Assembly (NCBI GenBank): GCA_016871445.1
Contig: VHDH01000007.1
Coordinates: 1 to 64,000, forward strand
Reading direction: 5' to 3'
Length of the DNA: 64,000 bases
From: Verrucomicrobiota bacterium
Lineage (GTDB): Bacteria; Verrucomicrobiota; Verrucomicrobiia; Limisphaerales; SXTU01
The translations under genes were made by a program, and so were the position numbers. This document shows, piece by piece, positions 1 through 10,155 of the stretch; position 1 is the first letter of the stretch, and each line of letters begins with the position of its first letter. The notes beneath the pieces were generated by a model. It did not search any database. It had not been told where the DNA came from and saw only the letters and a program-made list of their open reading frames with translations.

Positions 1-2
1 CC

Positions 3-326
3 ATGCTGGTGCTAAACAAAATAGATCGCGCCGAGCCAGATTTGGTCGCCCGCTGGCGAATGGCTCACCCGCGTGCTGTCGCTATTTCCGCCCGCACGGG
101 CGAGGGTTTCGATGCGTTGATGAGCGAACTGGGCACCGCGTTGCGGCCGGTAAGGGAGTTTCTCGAGTTAAGCATTCCGCATGCCCAAGCCGACGTGGTG
201 GCCAAGTTGCATGAAGTCGCACAGGTTGTGGAGCGCGATTACAGCGGCGAGGTCGCTCGCTTCAAGGCCCGCATCCCTCCGCACTTGCACGCAGAGTTCG
301 CGGAGTTTGTAGTTAAGGAACTATAG
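3..326 (+). CDS. hflX: GTPase HflX, C-terminal part (truncated by window start)
   Basis: NKID G4 motif, SA(R)TGEG G5 motif, HflX-like C-terminal tail (LSIPHAQADVVAKLHE...). Confidence 0.8.
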   Translation: MLVLNKIDRAEPDLVARWRMAHPRAVAISARTGEGFDALMSELGTALRPVREFLELSIPHAQADVVAKLHEVAQVVERDYSGEVARFKARIPPHLHAEFAEFVVKEL

Positions 327-427
327 GTGATGAAACGAATCCGGGTTATGAGTTGCGCGTTGCATGCTCGCCAAGGAGACGCGAGCCACCGCCGTCTGAC
401 CTGTACCCCACAGCACACAGCAGGCTC

Positions 428-1135
428 ATGAGCGGTCCGCGCATCAAAGACATTCCAGCACATGAGCGCCCGCGCGAGCGGTTAGCGGCAGAGGGAGCAG
501 AGGCGTTAGGCAACTCGGACCTGATCGCCATCCTGCTGCGTACGGGCTTGCAGGGAAAATCCGCGCTCGTCATCGGTCAGGAACTGTTGGCGAAGTTCCA
601 GACGCTCGACCACTTATCGCAGGCTTCGGTGTCGGAGTTATGCGCCGTCAAGGGCATTGGGCGCGACAAGGCAGTGACGCTTAAGGCCGCGTTCACACTC
701 GCGCGCCGCATGGCAAAGGAAATTAGAGCGGAACGGCCGCTGCTGGATTCACCGGAGCGAATTGCCGACTGGCTGCGCGAGGATTTCCGTGCAACGGGCG
801 TGGAGCGACTCGTCGTGCTGCTGCTTGACACACGGCGGCGGCTCATCCGTGTGGAGGAACTGGCGCACGGCACACTGGACGCCATCCACGTCCACGCCCG
901 CGAGGTCTTCAAGCACGCCATCGCTGCAAACGCCGCCATCATCGCACTCGCGCATAATCATCCCAGCGGCGACCCGACGCCCAGCGAGGCTGACATCAAA
1001 GTAACACGCGACCTCATCCGCGCCGGACAGTTGCTCAAGATCGAGGTGGTGGACCACGTAATCCTCGGCCGCCGCACGACGGAGCGGGAGCGGGATTACG
1101 CGTCGCTACGGGAGTTAGGGTACTTTTATTCGTGA
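428..1135 (+). CDS. radC: RadC family JAB-domain protein
   Basis: MSGPRIKDIPAHERPRERL start, HhH region, AHNHPSGDPTPSEAD JAMM motif; ATG at 428 preferred over upstream 353. Confidence 0.95.
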   Translation: MSGPRIKDIPAHERPRERLAAEGAEALGNSDLIAILLRTGLQGKSALVIGQELLAKFQTLDHLSQASVSELCAVKGIGRDKAVTLKAAFTLARRMAKEIRAERPLLDSPERIADWLREDFRATGVERLVVLLLDTRRRLIRVEELAHGTLDAIHVHAREVFKHAIAANAAIIALAHNHPSGDPTPSEADIKVTRDLIRAGQLLKIEVVDHVILGRRTTERERDYASLRELGYFYS

Positions 1136-1218
1136 ATCAGAGTCCCTATTTCAAAATCAGAACCTAATCGCGGGCGCGGTCGGACCAGTTACTGATAAAT
1201 CAATACTTAACAAGTCAG

Positions 1219-2007
1219 ATGCTTCATCCCACCGCCATCATCGCTCCGAGCGCTCAACTCGCCCCCGACGTGAAGGTCGGCCCTCACGCCGTGATCGAGG
1301 ATTATGTCACGCTGGGCCCCGGCTGTGTCGTAGGGCCATTCGTCCATCTGCTCGGGCATACAACGTTCGGCGCACAGAATTGTATCCACGCTGGCGCAGT
1401 GATCGGTGACACGCCGCAAGACCTAAAGTATCAAGGAGAGCCAACGCGCCTGATCATCGGCAACAACAATGTCTTTCGCGAGCACGTCACCGTGCATCGT
1501 TCTAACAAGCTCGCGGAGGACACGATTATCGGCTCGCACAATTTTTTGATGGCCAACTCGCACGTCGGTCACAATGCACGGCTGGGGAATCACGTCATTC
1601 TCGCCAACGGCGCGCTGCTTGCGGGTCATGTCGAGGTTGGCGACCGCGCGTTCATCTCTGGCAACTGCCTCGTGCATCAGTTCACGCGTGTCGGCGCCCT
1701 GGCGCTGATGCAGGGCGGCGCAGCCATCAGCCAAGACTTGCCGCCGTTCTGCATCGCCACGGGTTACAACGGTATCTGCGGATTAAACACCATCGGCCTG
1801 CGCCGCAATGGCTTCTCATCCGAGCAGCGGTTGGAATTGCGCCATTTCTATCACCTGTTTTTTTTGAGCGACAGGCCATGGCGAGATGTGGTGGCCGAGG
1901 CGCAGACCACCGCCCACGGCGATGCGGCCATGCAAATGGTCAACTTCATTGCTGCTAGCAAGCGCGGCGTCTGCCGCCACGTCGGCAGTCGTAACGTGGA
2001 GGAGTAA
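1219..2007 (+). CDS. lpxA: acyl-ACP--UDP-N-acetylglucosamine O-acyltransferase
   Basis: MLHPTAIIAPSAQLAPDVKVGPHAVIED and left-handed beta-helix hexapeptide repeats; VGHNARLGNHVILANGALLAGHVEVGD. Confidence 0.95.
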   Translation: MLHPTAIIAPSAQLAPDVKVGPHAVIEDYVTLGPGCVVGPFVHLLGHTTFGAQNCIHAGAVIGDTPQDLKYQGEPTRLIIGNNNVFREHVTVHRSNKLAEDTIIGSHNFLMANSHVGHNARLGNHVILANGALLAGHVEVGDRAFISGNCLVHQFTRVGALALMQGGAAISQDLPPFCIATGYNGICGLNTIGLRRNGFSSEQRLELRHFYHLFFLSDRPWRDVVAEAQTTAHGDAAMQMVNFIAASKRGVCRHVGSRNVEE

Positions 2008-2018
2008 CCCAGGCTATC

Positions 2019-2948
2019 TCACTGCGGGCCTTTCACGCGAAACGTCGCCATCACCGGGCGGTGGTCTGACGCCTCGCGCCACCACGGCAAGGCAAGCACA
2101 CAGGTCTGTTCCGGCACAACGCAGTCGGCAAGGGAACGGCTGGCTAGCAAGTAATCGAAGCGGGAATAAGTATCCGAACGGTGATAGTGATATGTCCAAG
2201 TACCATTGGTTGGCGTGCGCTGGAGCGGAGCGTTGGGCGTTGAACGCACAGCCTCCTCAGGCCGTAAATCAACCAACGCGGTACGTCCGCGCCCGAGTAG
2301 CGACAAGACAGGCTTGGCGTCCCGAGTGTCATTAAAATCGCCGGCTACCAGCAGCGGCGAAATTGGGTCGATCTTTAGTCGCGCATCAATCTTCTCTCGC
2401 AGCACTAGTGCCTCTGCCGCTCGGAGTTCCGCCTCATCGGCTCCAGGCACGGTGCGCTTGGACTTTAGGTGCGCAACTAACAGGGTGAATTGAAACTCCG
2501 GCGTAACTTGGATATCCACCTCTGCGAAACCCCGGCTCACGCGGAACCGGCGGCCTTGTAGGAGAAAACTGTCCTCGACATGCGGTCGACGCGCGACGAG
2601 CGGGAAGCGGCTCAGGACGGCTACGTGTATGTTGGTGTCGTAGCCGCGCACGTGCTCCCAATGCGGATATTCAAAACCCGCGGCTTTTAGGTCGGCGCGG
2701 AGCTCGAGTAGTGCGTTGGTGCCGCCGACCTCCTGCAAAGCGAGCACATCCGCTCGCACCGCAACCAACGTATCGCGGATCCGCGCCTTGCCTTTAGCGG
2801 TCTTCGCAGTGCGACCAGGCACTGGGCCATCGAGGTAGTTCTCCAAGTTATAAGTCGCCACGCTAAACCGCTCTGTCGCCGAGCTGTTGGCAACCAGTTG
2901 CCAGACTAAGGCGAGCAGGAGCAACCGGCACAGGACTCGGGGAACCAT
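2019..2948 (-). CDS. secreted endonuclease/exonuclease/phosphatase family protein
   Basis: N-terminal signal peptide; ATYNLENY, LQEVGG, VAGDFND, SDHRPVMATF motifs. Confidence 0.88.
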   Translation of the reverse strand: MVPRVLCRLLLLALVWQLVANSSATERFSVATYNLENYLDGPVPGRTAKTAKGKARIRDTLVAVRADVLALQEVGGTNALLELRADLKAAGFEYPHWEHVRGYDTNIHVAVLSRFPLVARRPHVEDSFLLQGRRFRVSRGFAEVDIQVTPEFQFTLLVAHLKSKRTVPGADEAELRAAEALVLREKIDARLKIDPISPLLVAGDFNDTRDAKPVLSLLGRGRTALVDLRPEEAVRSTPNAPLQRTPTNGTWTYHYHRSDTYSRFDYLLASRSLADCVVPEQTCVLALPWWREASDHRPVMATFRVKGPQ

Positions 2949-2990
2949 TCGTAAAAATTACCGTTTGCCCCGTGCCTTTCAACTCTGCGT

Positions 2991-4049
2991 TCAGGCCGGC
3001 TCTTGCTGGCTGATGCAGTGAAAGCTACCCAGGCCCCAGATTAGCTCGGTCGAGTCGATTCCCACGACGCGGTGTCGCGGAAACTCGCGCTGCAAAATTT
3101 CCAGCGCACGGCGATCGTTGGCATGGCGGTAGGTGGGCACGCAAACCAAGCCGCTGGCGATGTAAAAGTTCGCATAGCTCGCGGGCAGGCGCTGGCCGTC
3201 GTATTCGATCTTGCCGGGCATGGGCAGTGCGACCACGCGCAAAGGTTGGCCGGCTTGATCCTTCATTGTGCGGAGGCGCGCAAGGTTGTCCTGAAGCAAC
3301 ATGAAGTTCTCGTCCACTGGATCTTCTTCAACCACCGTAACCACGGTCGTGGGGCTTACGAAGCGCGAGAGATCATCAACATGTCCGTCGGTGTCGTCAC
3401 CCACGATACCGTCGCCAAGCCAGAGGATGTGTGTGACGCCGAGGAAGTCGCGAAGGTATTGCTCGATTTGGGCTTTGGTTAGGTGAGGGTTACGGTTGGG
3501 ATTAAGGAGGCAGGCCTCGGTGGTGAGCAATGTGCCGCACCCGTTCACCTCGATGGAGCCGCCTTCCATTACGATGCCGGGCGAGAAAAGAGGCACTCCG
3601 CGCAGTTTCGCTACGTGTTGCGGGATGGCATCGTCAAGGTCGTAGGGCGGGTACTTATTACCCCAAGCATTATACCCCCAGTCCACAATGGCGCGTTCTG
3701 GATGGCCAGCGCGCTCGCGCGTTAGAAAAACTGGCCCGTGATCGCGGCACCAAGGCTCGTAGGCCGGAAAGTGGTGGAAGTGGATGCGTTCAGACGTCAC
3801 CTTGCGCTTGGCCAGCAGGCCTCGCACCCAAGCTTCACTCTCGGCGTTCCAAACGTTGATATTTACGTCCTCAACTGAAACAAGGTGGCGGATGAACTCC
3901 GCGTAAACATCCGGCACCGGTTCGTATTTATCGGGGAAACTGATGCCCTCGGGGCGTGGCCAAGTGAGCCAGGTAGAAACATGCGGTGCCCATTCGGCGG
4001 GCATGCGGTAACCAAGGGAAGCGGGGCTGGAGGGAGTGTAGTGAGCCAT
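2991..4049 (-). CDS. agmatine deiminase / peptidylarginine deiminase family
   Basis: MPAEWAPHVSTWLTWP, VMEGGSIEVNGCGTLLTTEACLLNPNRNP, DGHVDD, C-terminal GSFHCISQQEP. Confidence 0.92.
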   Translation of the reverse strand: MAHYTPSSPASLGYRMPAEWAPHVSTWLTWPRPEGISFPDKYEPVPDVYAEFIRHLVSVEDVNINVWNAESEAWVRGLLAKRKVTSERIHFHHFPAYEPWCRDHGPVFLTRERAGHPERAIVDWGYNAWGNKYPPYDLDDAIPQHVAKLRGVPLFSPGIVMEGGSIEVNGCGTLLTTEACLLNPNRNPHLTKAQIEQYLRDFLGVTHILWLGDGIVGDDTDGHVDDLSRFVSPTTVVTVVEEDPVDENFMLLQDNLARLRTMKDQAGQPLRVVALPMPGKIEYDGQRLPASYANFYIASGLVCVPTYRHANDRRALEILQREFPRHRVVGIDSTELIWGLGSFHCISQQEPA

Positions 4050-4332
4050 TGTGCAGGCAGGCTGAGCTAGAGGGCAACTCCGGCAACTATGCCGTTGAAT
4101 TCATACTATGCAGATCGCCATCCGGCTCAAGTTCCCGGAGAAAACGACGCCTAAGGAAGCCATAAACGCGTGGTGACGGAAAACATTATGGTTTGGCTGC
4201 GGGGAGCGGATTGGTGGCCGCTTCGAAGTCTGTCAATCCTCTGCTAAAAAATTGTTCCCAAAAAGATTGGCCATCATACCACTCGAGTGGAAGCGAATCA
4301 TTTGGCCAAAAGCGGGCATATGCGGGCGTGAT

Positions 4333-5142
4333 TTACTTAACCGGCGTCACAGTCAGGTCATCGAATTGAATCGGCGTGCCAGAAAATGGCAGGCCCCAGA
4401 TAGACGGCCGGCCGGGCGTAGGCTCTGTGGTCTCAAGAAAGCCGATGGACCACGCGGTTGGCTCGGGAGTGCCCTCGGCCCAAACCCGTCCCTCGACGAG
4501 CCACTCACCCGCCTTGCCCGCTGGGCGAACTTGAAACTTAAGCGTCGCCCACTTGCCACTCTGCCAATCGAAGGGCGCGGTGGCTTTCACGTCCTCGCCC
4601 TTGATGATTTCCAGTGCTTTCTTCGCGGGCGTGACCTGCAATTTGTAGCCGCCTACACCGTTGAGGCCCACAGCCAGCACCGGCAAGCGCCGGCCCTTGC
4701 CTGTGCCTAGGATGCGCGCCTGAACGCAGAAGCCGGCCTTTTCCGACGGGCCGAACAGCACGCCGAACGTCTCCAATGGGTCGCCGGGCAGTTCTAATAG
4801 CTTGCCGCTGCCCACCTGCTTCACCCCGAATCCGCCATCTAACACCAGCATTCCGTCGGGCACTTTATCCAGTTCGGCCTTCTCGAAATCTTGCGCGTAA
4901 ACTGGTTGGACAGCCGGTGCGGCCGCCTTGCTGCCGCCGGCCTGCGTGAGTTTATCTTTTTCCAAGTTCGCGCTGATCCAAGTCCGCATGGTTGAACTGC
5001 CCTTGCCATAGCCACCGGGCAGATCCACGTAATCGCGCGTTTGTAAGTGCGGGGGTTGGCCCCAGTGCTCCGGAAAACTTTTCTTCTCGGCCGCGTTGGC
5101 GAATACGGTTCCGGCAAGCAGGATGAGGAAGGCAAATTTCAT
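4333..5142 (-). CDS. secreted hypothetical protein, possible concanavalin/DUF1080-like fold
   Basis: Signal peptide MKFAFLILLAGTVFANA; ATLKFQVRPAGKAGEWLVEGRVW...FDDLTVTP resembles a laminin-G-type domain; internal start at 5142 preferred. Confidence 0.6.
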   Translation of the reverse strand: MKFAFLILLAGTVFANAAEKKSFPEHWGQPPHLQTRDYVDLPGGYGKGSSTMRTWISANLEKDKLTQAGGSKAAAPAVQPVYAQDFEKAELDKVPDGMLVLDGGFGVKQVGSGKLLELPGDPLETFGVLFGPSEKAGFCVQARILGTGKGRRLPVLAVGLNGVGGYKLQVTPAKKALEIIKGEDVKATAPFDWQSGKWATLKFQVRPAGKAGEWLVEGRVWAEGTPEPTAWSIGFLETTEPTPGRPSIWGLPFSGTPIQFDDLTVTPVK

Positions 5143-5359
5143 ACGTGCCCTTACTATTGATAGCCGGCTAATCGGGCGCAATCATGGAAACGTCCCGCCA
5201 TTGCCTGCCCGTTCCCGCCCCGCGGAAAAATCCTTACAAAGGTGAGTAATTTGTGACTCCCGTTGAACTCGGAGTTCGTGCGAACGTTTTTTGGGGCGAC
5301 AATGTCCAACCCCGGCTGTGGCGCAGACGAGATGGATGCGGCCGGACCTTCCGGCGAAC

Positions 5360-6720
5360 TCAGACTTGGAACCACTCCTTCGCGAAGACGATGCGGGTCT
5401 TTTTCGCCACCGCCTCGCTGGCCTTGATGACGCTGACCGTGGCCTCAAAGCCGTCTTGTGCGCTGGCTGCGGGCTGGCGGGGCACAGTGGCGAGATGCTT
5501 CACTAGCGCGACTTTGTCGGCGTCGCCGAAAGTGGCCTTGAAATCCTCCACCGCGCCGCTGACTTCGTTGACGTTCGTAAGGAAGTTCTCCATCGCGGCC
5601 TGCAAAGAGGTGGTCATGGCCGGAGTGTTATCCTCCACCTGCTCGCCCTGTGCGGCGAGCTTGGTGGCATTAGCCACCAACGCGATGCCGGTTTCTTTAT
5701 GGAAATTGTCCTTGCGCGCGTAAACTTCCCAGCCCAACAGCGGCGCGTCGGACTCCTTGAACATCCACGCCTTGCCGCCCCGCATCATCACGGCGGCATC
5801 GGTGCCGTAAATCATCTCGTAGTCAGAGTCGAACGAGTTTGCCAGTGAGGCGTCATAAATGAAGTTCACGCCCTGCGGATAGTCGAAGACACACTGCGCG
5901 GTATCCGCCACCGTGCGGCCATCAGCCCATTGAAGTACGCCGCCAAAGCCAGTGACAGCCGTGGGCAGGTCTTTGAGGAACCATGAGTTATTGTCAACTT
6001 GGTGTATGCCAATTTCACCGACCAACCCCGCGCTCTGCTCCGCGCGCAAGTGCCAATTGATTTCGCGCTCCCGGTCGGCATTCGGCGAGGCCTTGCGCCA
6101 GCTCTGCTTCTTGTGCCACTGCGCGCGGGCGAAAAGGTTTTTGCCCAGCGCCCCGCTGCGGACGAATTGAAGGAGAAAATGTCGCTGTGCATCCGAGCGA
6201 AGCTGAAGGCCGGCTTGAAAGACGGAGGTCGGCGTGTTCTTGGCCGCCTGTGCGATGGCGCGCGCGTCCTCGACCGTGTGCGCGAGCGGAGCTTCGCAAT
6301 AGACATGCTTGCCCGCTGCGAGCGCCTCAATGACCAGCGGTCTGTGCTGGTGCGTGGGCGTCGCAATAACCACGGCCTGCACGTCCTTGTTCGCAAGCAC
6401 CTTTTTATAATCACTTTCCTGCGCCGCACCGGGAGCGTTCTCTGCCGAGCGGCGCACCATCGCAGCGTAGGTGTCGCAGATGGCTACAAGCTTCGCCTCT
6501 TTGGTGCGCGCGAGGACGTTGACGATTTCACGACCCCACGGCCCAAGACCAATTACCGCGACATTCACACTGTAGGCAGCCTTCTTCTCGGCGGGCGCGG
6601 GGGCCTGCGCGCGCAGTTCTACGGCGCCAAGCCCGGCCACCAGAGCAGCAAAGGAGCCGCGCTGTACAAACGCGCGGCGGTTTATGTCGTTGGCGTCGGT
6701 GAAAGTTTCAGACTGATTCA
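5360..6720 (-). CDS. Gfo/Idh/MocA family oxidoreductase, Tat-exported
   Basis: NRRAFVQRGS Tat-like signal, VAVIGLGPWGREIVN Rossmann motif, EAPLAHTVEDARAIAQAA. Confidence 0.9.
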
Positions 6721-6797
6721 TAAGCGATATGATGGCGAGGTTTTGCCCGAAGGCAACGCTCGACAATAATTAGACGTCGGGGTTACAGGCCGAATGC

Positions 6798-7559
6798 CTA
6801 ACGAGGCGGGCGTAGCGTGGGCACAGAGGTCAGCTGTTTGAAGCCCTGCCCGCTTAGCCATTGGTCTGTCGGGGCGAGGATGCGCACGGGGCGCGTGGTG
6901 AACGGATCGCGGTAACTTAGTTCTACGGCGCGCAACGCGAGCGGTGGACGCAGGCGCGGTGACGTTTGGGCAGAGGGGCCGTAGAGGGGGTCGCCAAGGA
7001 TGGCGTGGCCGGAGGCGAGGAGGTGAACGCGAATTTGGTGCTGCCGGCCGGTAGTAGGGTGCGCTTCCACGAGCGCGAGGCGGTCCTTGATTTGCAAGAC
7101 GTGAAAGTGGGTCTTGCAATCTTTACCATCGCGCGGATCTACGCGGATGCGACCGTTAACGTGAGGATCAGGGCCGAGGCGGTCTGTACGGGTCCATTGA
7201 GTGTCACGCGGCACGCCATGAACGATGGCGAGGTAACGCTTTACCATGCGCCGCGTTTCGAACAGCCCGCCGAGGGTTTCCACCGCGCCGAAGCTTTTAC
7301 CCCACAGCATTACACCAGTGGTTTCCGCATCAAGGCGGTGGATGAAACGAAGGAACTTTAGGTTGCGTGAGCGCGCCCAAAAATGTCCGGCGGCGATGGA
7401 GGATTGGATAGCAGTCTGAAGGTTTCGGTTAGTGCGTTGCCAAGAGTGAGGCACGAGCATCCAACCCGCTGGCTTGTCAATAGCGATGACCGAGCGGTCC
7501 TCAAAAAGAATAGGAATTGGCTCGGCTTCGGGCAGGGCGATGTAAGCAGACTTTGGCAT
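6798..7559 (-). CDS. RluA-family RNA pseudouridine synthase
   Basis: FIHRLDAETTGVML (HRLD motif), VEAHPTTGRQHQIRVHLLASGHAILGDPLYG. Confidence 0.9.
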   Translation of the reverse strand: MPKSAYIALPEAEPIPILFEDRSVIAIDKPAGWMLVPHSWQRTNRNLQTAIQSSIAAGHFWARSRNLKFLRFIHRLDAETTGVMLWGKSFGAVETLGGLFETRRMVKRYLAIVHGVPRDTQWTRTDRLGPDPHVNGRIRVDPRDGKDCKTHFHVLQIKDRLALVEAHPTTGRQHQIRVHLLASGHAILGDPLYGPSAQTSPRLRPPLALRAVELSYRDPFTTRPVRILAPTDQWLSGQGFKQLTSVPTLRPPR

Positions 7560-7923
7560 GGCGCGGCGAGCGGCGGAGGCTGGGACCGATCAGTGCACCT
7601 TGGCGAGTTGGATTTAGAGGTTGTCGAGTCGGGTACGGATTGCGTCCATCAGCTAAACCAATCCCGGCAAGAATCACTGGGCAAGCATTCGCATGCTGTT
7701 CATGCAGCAGCTGAGAAACCGATGAGCTTTGGGGCGGCTAAAAGTAAGTTCGGGGGCTGCGATGACCACTAAAAACCGATGGTCGGATGCTTGATCGAGA
7801 CATTTACCGCCGTCATTCCCCACTTGTGTTAAACAGTTGCCGAGAGGCAAGTGAACTACGATTAGACCATTATCTAAAGAGGCTTGAGGTTCCGATGCCC
7901 AAGTTCTCGCAATGACTTACCAG

Positions 7924-8271
7924 TTACAAGGTGTGACCGTCGGCCGCCTTGGAGCAAGTTGGCGAGGCAGACACAGTGGTGGTGGAATAAGTGCCGCCCG
8001 CCGGGCACTGAGGCAGTAACGAGCCTTTCAGGTATTCCGCCGCGTTCGCTGTCGTCACAGCGTCAGTGGCGGATTTTTTATTTTCGAGAGCCCACTGCTG
8101 CACTGCGCCGTCAATCTGCTTGAGATTTGCAATGCACGCATTCTTCTGGGCCGTGGCGCGCGCTTTGACAAAGTTCGGAATGGCGATGGCGGCAAGCAGG
8201 CCAATGATGGCGACCACAATCATGATTTCCACCAAGGTGAATCCGCCTCTTCGAGAATTGGTGATTTTCAT
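7924..8271 (-). CDS. type IV pilin-like / pseudopilin with prepilin cleavage-methylation motif
   Basis: MKITNSRRGGFTLVEIMIVVAIIGLLAAIAIPNF; ATG at 8271. Confidence 0.9.
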   Translation of the reverse strand: MKITNSRRGGFTLVEIMIVVAIIGLLAAIAIPNFVKARATAQKNACIANLKQIDGAVQQWALENKKSATDAVTTANAAEYLKGSLLPQCPAGGTYSTTTVSASPTCSKAADGHTL

Positions 8272-8440
8272 TTTAAATGTTTCATCATCCCAAGCGTGCA
8301 ACCAGCAGCGGATGAGGAGGTTAATATCGATAAACAATGCCTACTGACCACTTTATACTAATAAGCAGATACTGCGGCAAATGGTTGCTATTGTCAACGA
8401 CGGGAGCGGGGTCGAGCCGCAGGCCGGCGGGCCATATCCT

Positions 8441-8469
8441 TTGACTTGGTTGGGTACGCGACCTATTTT
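8441..8469 (+). promoter_or_regulatory. candidate sigma70-type promoter upstream of polyprenyl synthetase gene
   Basis: TTGACT - 17 nt - TATTTT; -10 ends 7 nt before ATG 8477. Confidence 0.5.
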
Positions 8470-8476
8470 AATTTTG

Positions 8477-9523
8477 ATGTTAGCCGCCAGCAGCAACAAG
8501 GTCGTCGCCTCGCCATCCGAATCGGCCTCTGAAGATGCTCGCCTCGTCTGGAAGCAGCTCGTGGGGCCAGTGCGGCCATTCCTTGATGCCGTTTCCCAAC
8601 GGTTGGAGGGGCAAGTCGATGCCTTCGACCCTGAAATTTCCGCTTACGCCCGTTACGCGCTTTCCAACCAAGGCAAGCAACTCCGGCCCGCGCTCGTCGC
8701 CTTTGCCGCCAATGCAGCTGGGCGCACGACGGACGATCACGTCACCGTGGCCGTGGTCATCGAAATGGTTCATCTAGCTACGCTCGTCCATGATGACGTA
8801 ATGGATGCGGCAGAAATCCGCCGCCGCCGTCCGACGCTGGCTGCAAATTGGGGAAACGAAATTTCTGTGCTAGTGGGCGATTGTTTATTCGCGCACTCGC
8901 TTAAACTCGCGGCCAGTTTTCCCACACCGGTCATCTGTCGTGCGGTAGCGTCGGCGACAAACACAGTTTGCTCAGGCGAAATCCTCCAAACGCACCGGCG
9001 GCTCAATTTTGCCGTGAGCCGAGCCGAATATTTCAAAGTGCTGGGCATGAAGACCGCCGAGTTGTTTGCACTGTCGTGCGAGTTGGGTGCGCTGCTAGCC
9101 GGTGCGGGCGCGGCCGAGCGCTCGGCGTTACGCAGCTACGGCATGGCACTAGGTACGGCGTATCAAATTTACGATGACTGCGTGGATGTGTTTGGCTCCG
9201 AGGCGAGTGTGGGGAAGTCCCTCGGCACCGACCTCGCCAGCGGTAAACTCACCCTGCCTATTCTGGTGGTGCTGGAGCGTGCGACGCCCGAGGAAAAAGC
9301 AAAGCTCCGCGAGCTGATCGAGGCATGGCGGCCGCACCACATCGAGAAAGTCTTGGGGCTGCTTAAGCAGCATGATGCGCTTAAAGAATCTCGCCGCGTC
9401 ATCTTCCAGTATCTTGCCGATGCAAACCGTGCCCTAGCCGACCTGCCCGAGACTGAGGGCCGCGCCGCGCTGACAATGTTGGGCGAGTTCCTCGGCCGTC
9501 AGACTATCGCGTTAGGCGGGTAG
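8477..9523 (+). CDS. polyprenyl synthetase family protein (IspB/heptaprenyl diphosphate synthase-like)
   Basis: LVHDDVMDAAEIRRRRPT first Asp motif and YDDCVDVFG second Asp motif. Confidence 0.93.
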   Translation: MLAASSNKVVASPSESASEDARLVWKQLVGPVRPFLDAVSQRLEGQVDAFDPEISAYARYALSNQGKQLRPALVAFAANAAGRTTDDHVTVAVVIEMVHLATLVHDDVMDAAEIRRRRPTLAANWGNEISVLVGDCLFAHSLKLAASFPTPVICRAVASATNTVCSGEILQTHRRLNFAVSRAEYFKVLGMKTAELFALSCELGALLAGAGAAERSALRSYGMALGTAYQIYDDCVDVFGSEASVGKSLGTDLASGKLTLPILVVLERATPEEKAKLRELIEAWRPHHIEKVLGLLKQHDALKESRRVIFQYLADANRALADLPETEGRAALTMLGEFLGRQTIALGG

Positions 9524-9528
9524 CGTGC

Positions 9529-10155
9529 ATGGCTGAAGCGCTTTCAGCTCCCTCCGCCCCCGTTGAAGCCCTCTCTCAACTCGAGGACATTTTACTCGTC
9601 CGCCAAGCGCAGGGCGGCAGCGCGGCGGCTTACGATGAATTGGTGCGTCGCTATCAGCGACAAATTTACGGGGTCATTTATCACATGACGGCACACCACG
9701 AGGACGCCGATGACCTTGCGCAGGAAGTCTTTGTGAAAGCTTGGCAGGCACTCAAATCCTTCAAGGGTGATTCCAGTTTTTTCACCTGGCTTTACCGTAT
9801 TGCCATCAACCGGACGCTAAACCATCTCAAACAGCGCAACTACCGGAACAGTCGGCACGCCATGAGCCTCAACGACCTTGACGTGGACGCCGAACGGCAC
9901 CCTGACCTAGTTGCGCTCGTCTCAGATAAGACGCCGCGCCGCGATCTGGCGCTGGAGGAACTGAAGGAAAAATTGAACGCAGCCATGCAGCGTCTGTCCG
10001 AAAATCACAGAACTGTGGTAAGTCTGCACGACATCCAAGGCCTGCCGCATGACGAGATCGCGATTATACTAGGCTGTAACGTCGCGACCGTACGCACCCG
10101 GCTGTTTTATGCTCGGCAGCAGTTGCAAGGCATTTTATCTGACTACCTGAAGTGA
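9529..10155 (+). CDS. RNA polymerase sigma factor, ECF / RpoE-like
   Basis: EDADDLAQEVFVKAWQALKSFKG region 2; LPHDEIAIILGCNVATVRTRLFYARQQL region 4. Confidence 0.93.
   Translation: MAEALSAPSAPVEALSQLEDILLVRQAQGGSAAAYDELVRRYQRQIYGVIYHMTAHHEDADDLAQEVFVKAWQALKSFKGDSSFFTWLYRIAINRTLNHLKQRNYRNSRHAMSLNDLDVDAERHPDLVALVSDKTPRRDLALEELKEKLNAAMQRLSENHRTVVSLHDIQGLPHDEIAIILGCNVATVRTRLFYARQQLQGILSDYLK

Noticed and set aside
5999-6769. 256-aa ORF antisense to the Gfo/Idh/MocA gene
   Set aside because: Shadow frame, R/A-rich with no motif.
7383-7772. 129-aa ORF on + partly antisense to the RluA gene and across the following intergenic region
   Set aside because: No domain, starts inside the opposite gene, composition not protein-like.
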